Source: Hymenobacter algoricola (GTDB lineage: Bacteria; Bacteroidota; Bacteroidia; Cytophagales; Hymenobacteraceae). From it: DNA of 64,000 bases. Made by a program: the position numbers and the translations under genes. This document shows, piece by piece, positions 62,409 through 64,000 of the stretch (position 1 is the stretch's first letter; every line of letters starts with the position of its first letter). The notes under the pieces were generated by a model that was not told the origin of the DNA, searched no databases, and worked only from the letters and a program-made list of their open reading frames with translations. The stretch is from assembly GCF_039539525.1 (NCBI RefSeq), contig NZ_BAABDH010000105.1, forward strand, positions 1-64,000, written 5' to 3'.

Positions 62409-62972
62409 GTGGACGAGGAAATCCAGTTTTACCTGAGCGAGGCCGAAGAGTCGATGAGCAAGTCGCTGCAACACACCGGTTCGGAGCTGAGCCGCATCCG
62501 GGCTGGCAAAGCGTCGCCGGCGATGCTGGAAAGCCTGCGGGTAGATTATTACGGCACGCCCACCGCCATTTCGCAGGTCGCCAACATCTCGACGCCCGAC
62601 GCGCGGACCTTGTTCATCAAGCCCTGGGAGAAGAACATTATTGCGGAGGTGGTGAAGGCCATCAAAAACAGTGATTTGGGCCTGAATCCGCAGTCTGACG
62701 CCGAAGGGGTGCGCCTCAACATTCCGCCCATGACCCAGGAGCGCCGCAAGGAGCTGGTGAAGCAGGTAAAGAATGAGACGGAGCTGGGCAAGGTGCGCGT
62801 CCGCGGCATCCGCAAAGACGTGAACGAGTCGTTGCGCAAGCTGCTGAAAGACGGCGCCGCCGAAGACGCCGTCAAAGACGCCGAGGCCAAAGTCCAGAAA
62901 ATCACCGACAGCTACATCAACAAGGTAGATGAGCTCATGAGCAAGAAGGAAACCGAGATAATGACCATCTGA
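62409..62972 (+). CDS. frr: Ribosome recycling factor
   Basis: A 187-residue RRF with a GTG start at 62409 (VDEEIQFYLSEAEESM). The domain I triple-helix bundle includes SELSRIRAGKASPAMLESLR and domain II has VRLNIPPMTQERRKELVKQ. Length and composition are normal. With EF-G it splits post-termination ribosomes. It follows pyrH by 90 bases and is closed by a remarkable 32-base perfect hairpin. Confidence 0.97.
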   Translation: MDEEIQFYLSEAEESMSKSLQHTGSELSRIRAGKASPAMLESLRVDYYGTPTAISQVANISTPDARTLFIKPWEKNIIAEVVKAIKNSDLGLNPQSDAEGVRLNIPPMTQERRKELVKQVKNETELGKVRVRGIRKDVNESLRKLLKDGAAEDAVKDAEAKVQKITDSYINKVDELMSKKETEIMTI

Positions 62973-62984
62973 GTTTCGCTTAGC

Positions 62985-63052
62985 GCAAGGCTTAATAAAC
63001 AGCAAGCCCCGCCGTATCCGTACGGCGGGGCTTGCTGTTTATTAAGCCTTGC
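62985..63052. terminator. 32-base perfect inverted repeat between frr and nadD
   Basis: The arms at 62985-63016 and 63021-63052 are perfectly complementary over all 32 bases, with a TCCG loop. The GC-rich inner part flanked by A/T-rich outer part suits a bidirectional terminator between the convergent genes. The length and perfection exceed an ordinary terminator; pairing stops at both ends. Confidence 0.85.
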
Positions 63053-63094
63053 TGATAGTTCCGTTCAGAAAGCAGTGCTGGTAATGCAGATGAT

Positions 63095-63691
63095 TTACTC
63101 GCGCCAGTAGCCTTCCAGGATGATTCGCGCCTCCACCGGCTCTGCCACCAGGTAGCGGATGGATTTACCGGCCCGCACACAGTCGCGGATAAACGTAGCC
63201 GAGATATCCAGCAGGGGGGCATCCACCACCCGCACGCCGGGGTGAGCATTTACATCGGTGGCATCCACGCCGGGCCGGGGATATACGTACACTTCATGCT
63301 CGGCCAGAATCCGGTCGGCCTGCTTCCAGCGGGGCAGGCCGGGCAGGTTGTCTTCCCCCATGAGCAGGACGAAGCGGTGGTCGGGATGCCGGCGGGCCAA
63401 CTCATCGAGCGTGTCGATGGTGTAGCTGGGCTTGGGCATGTCAAACTCGATGTTCAGCGCCCGCAGGCGCTCGTTGTGGGCAATAGCCAGTTGCACCAGC
63501 TCGTAGCGCTTCTGCTCGGCCAGCATCTGCTGCCCCACCTTAAACGGGCTTTGCGGCGACACCACCAGCCATACCGCATCCAGATCGGTGTGCGTGGCCA
63601 TAAAGTGCGCCAGAATCAGGTGGCCCGTATGGATAGGGTTGAAGGAGCCGAACAGCAGGCCGACCTTGGTAATGCGGGCGGCTTGGCTCAC
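63095..63691 (-). CDS. nadD: Nicotinate-nucleotide adenylyltransferase
   Basis: A 198-residue enzyme of NAD synthesis with a GTG start at 63691 (VSQAARITKVGLLFGSFNP). The nucleotidyltransferase signature GSFNPIHTGHLILAH and the C-terminal LDISATFIRDCVRAGKSIRY are present. It joins nicotinate mononucleotide to ATP. Its GTG start overlaps the TGA of gmk (GTGA, 4 bases), showing translational coupling. The C-terminus is normal. Confidence 0.96.
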   Translation of the reverse strand: MSQAARITKVGLLFGSFNPIHTGHLILAHFMATHTDLDAVWLVVSPQSPFKVGQQMLAEQKRYELVQLAIAHNERLRALNIEFDMPKPSYTIDTLDELARRHPDHRFVLLMGEDNLPGLPRWKQADRILAEHEVYVYPRPGVDATDVNAHPGVRVVDAPLLDISATFIRDCVRAGKSIRYLVAEPVEARIILEGYWRE

Positions 63692-64000
63692 AGAATAGCG
63701 GGCTCGGCAGTAATGAAGTCGCGCACCAGCTTTTCGGCCTGGGCCGTGGCATGGTCGAGGTCGTCGTTGATGACCGTGATGTCGAAGCGGTCTTCAAACG
63801 TAAGCTCAAAGTTGGCTTTGTAGAGCCGGGCCGAGATACTGGCGGCCGAGTCGGTGGCCCGGGTGCGGAGGCGCTCCTCCAGAATTTCCAGGGAAGGAGG
63901 CTTGACAAAAACGGCCAGGGCGCGGTCTTTGTAAAACTCTTTGATACTGAGCCCGCCTTTCACATCCACATCAAGCACGGCGTGCTTACCGCTCTCCCAG
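63688..64000 (-). CDS. gmk: Guanylate kinase (C-terminal part, cut by window edge)
   Basis: The frame runs from the window edge to TGA at 63688-63690; about 103 residues are visible. WESGKHAVLDVDVKGGLSIK marks the end of the GMP-binding region, VFVKPPSLEILEERLRTRAT is the lid/adenine region and YKANFELTFEDRFDITVIND is the typical C-terminal helix. It converts GMP to GDP. The N-terminal P-loop half lies outside the window. It overlaps nadD by 4 bases. Confidence 0.93.
   Translation of the reverse strand, partial: WESGKHAVLDVDVKGGLSIKEFYKDRALAVFVKPPSLEILEERLRTRATDSAASISARLYKANFELTFEDRFDITVINDDLDHATAQAEKLVRDFITAEPAIL

Overview
The window comes from a GC-rich member of the Bacteroidota, most likely Hymenobacter or a close relative in the Cytophagales. 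Four things point there: secreted proteins that end in type IX secretion sorting domains, a TonB-dependent receptor with a carboxypeptidase-like N-terminal domain, Bacteroidota-type promoters (TTG, 19-20 bases, TAnnTTTG), and zinc-free forms of S4, S14 and L36. The genus is inferred from style and protein flavour; no database was searched.

Layout. 1-1026: an edge fragment that looks like the end of a transposase, an AT-rich palindrome and an L,D-transpeptidase lipoprotein. 1184-8593 (minus): an accessory locus with a TonB-dependent receptor, two small proteins, a HupE/UreJ-type membrane protein, a TPR protein and a DUF4331 protein exported by the type IX system. 9014-12267 (plus): an HscA-like Hsp70 and AnmK. 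12364-16425 (minus): a large secreted alpha/beta-hydrolase-like protein with a type IX tail, and a lipoprotein. 16809-22573 (minus): a small secreted protein, a DivIC/FtsB-like protein, enolase, a LytTR regulator with its LytS-type kinase, and a secreted erythromycin-esterase-like protein.

22773-57951 (minus) is one continuous block of information-processing genes. In transcription order it contains tRNA-Tyr, tRNA-Gly, tRNA-Thr, tuf, tRNA-Trp, secE, nusG, rplKAJL, rpoBC, a DUF3467 gene, rpsL, rpsG, fusA and rpsJ. A strong terminator follows rpsJ, then an O-antigen-ligase-like gene stands alone. The S10/spc/alpha cluster then runs from rplC to rplQ with secY, map and infA inside it. 58206-64000 holds an M1 aminopeptidase, a biotinyl carrier protein, pyrH and frr (plus), then nadD and the end of gmk (minus).

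The most notable features are these. The S10 operon is split between rpsJ and rplC by a terminator, a cell-envelope gene and a new promoter element. RGG/GNDRR-rich disordered extensions sit on both S3 and S5, the proteins at the mRNA entry channel. L17 and L22, both near the peptide exit, carry similar TTRRS/KK tails. A series of hairpins, several followed by T-tracts, lies between essential genes at the end of the alpha operon. Three spacers carry short word-like inverted repeats. The TonB receptor/HupE/DUF4331 locus looks like a metal-handling system of unknown substrate. No CRISPR array, rRNA operon, prophage or complete insertion sequence was seen.
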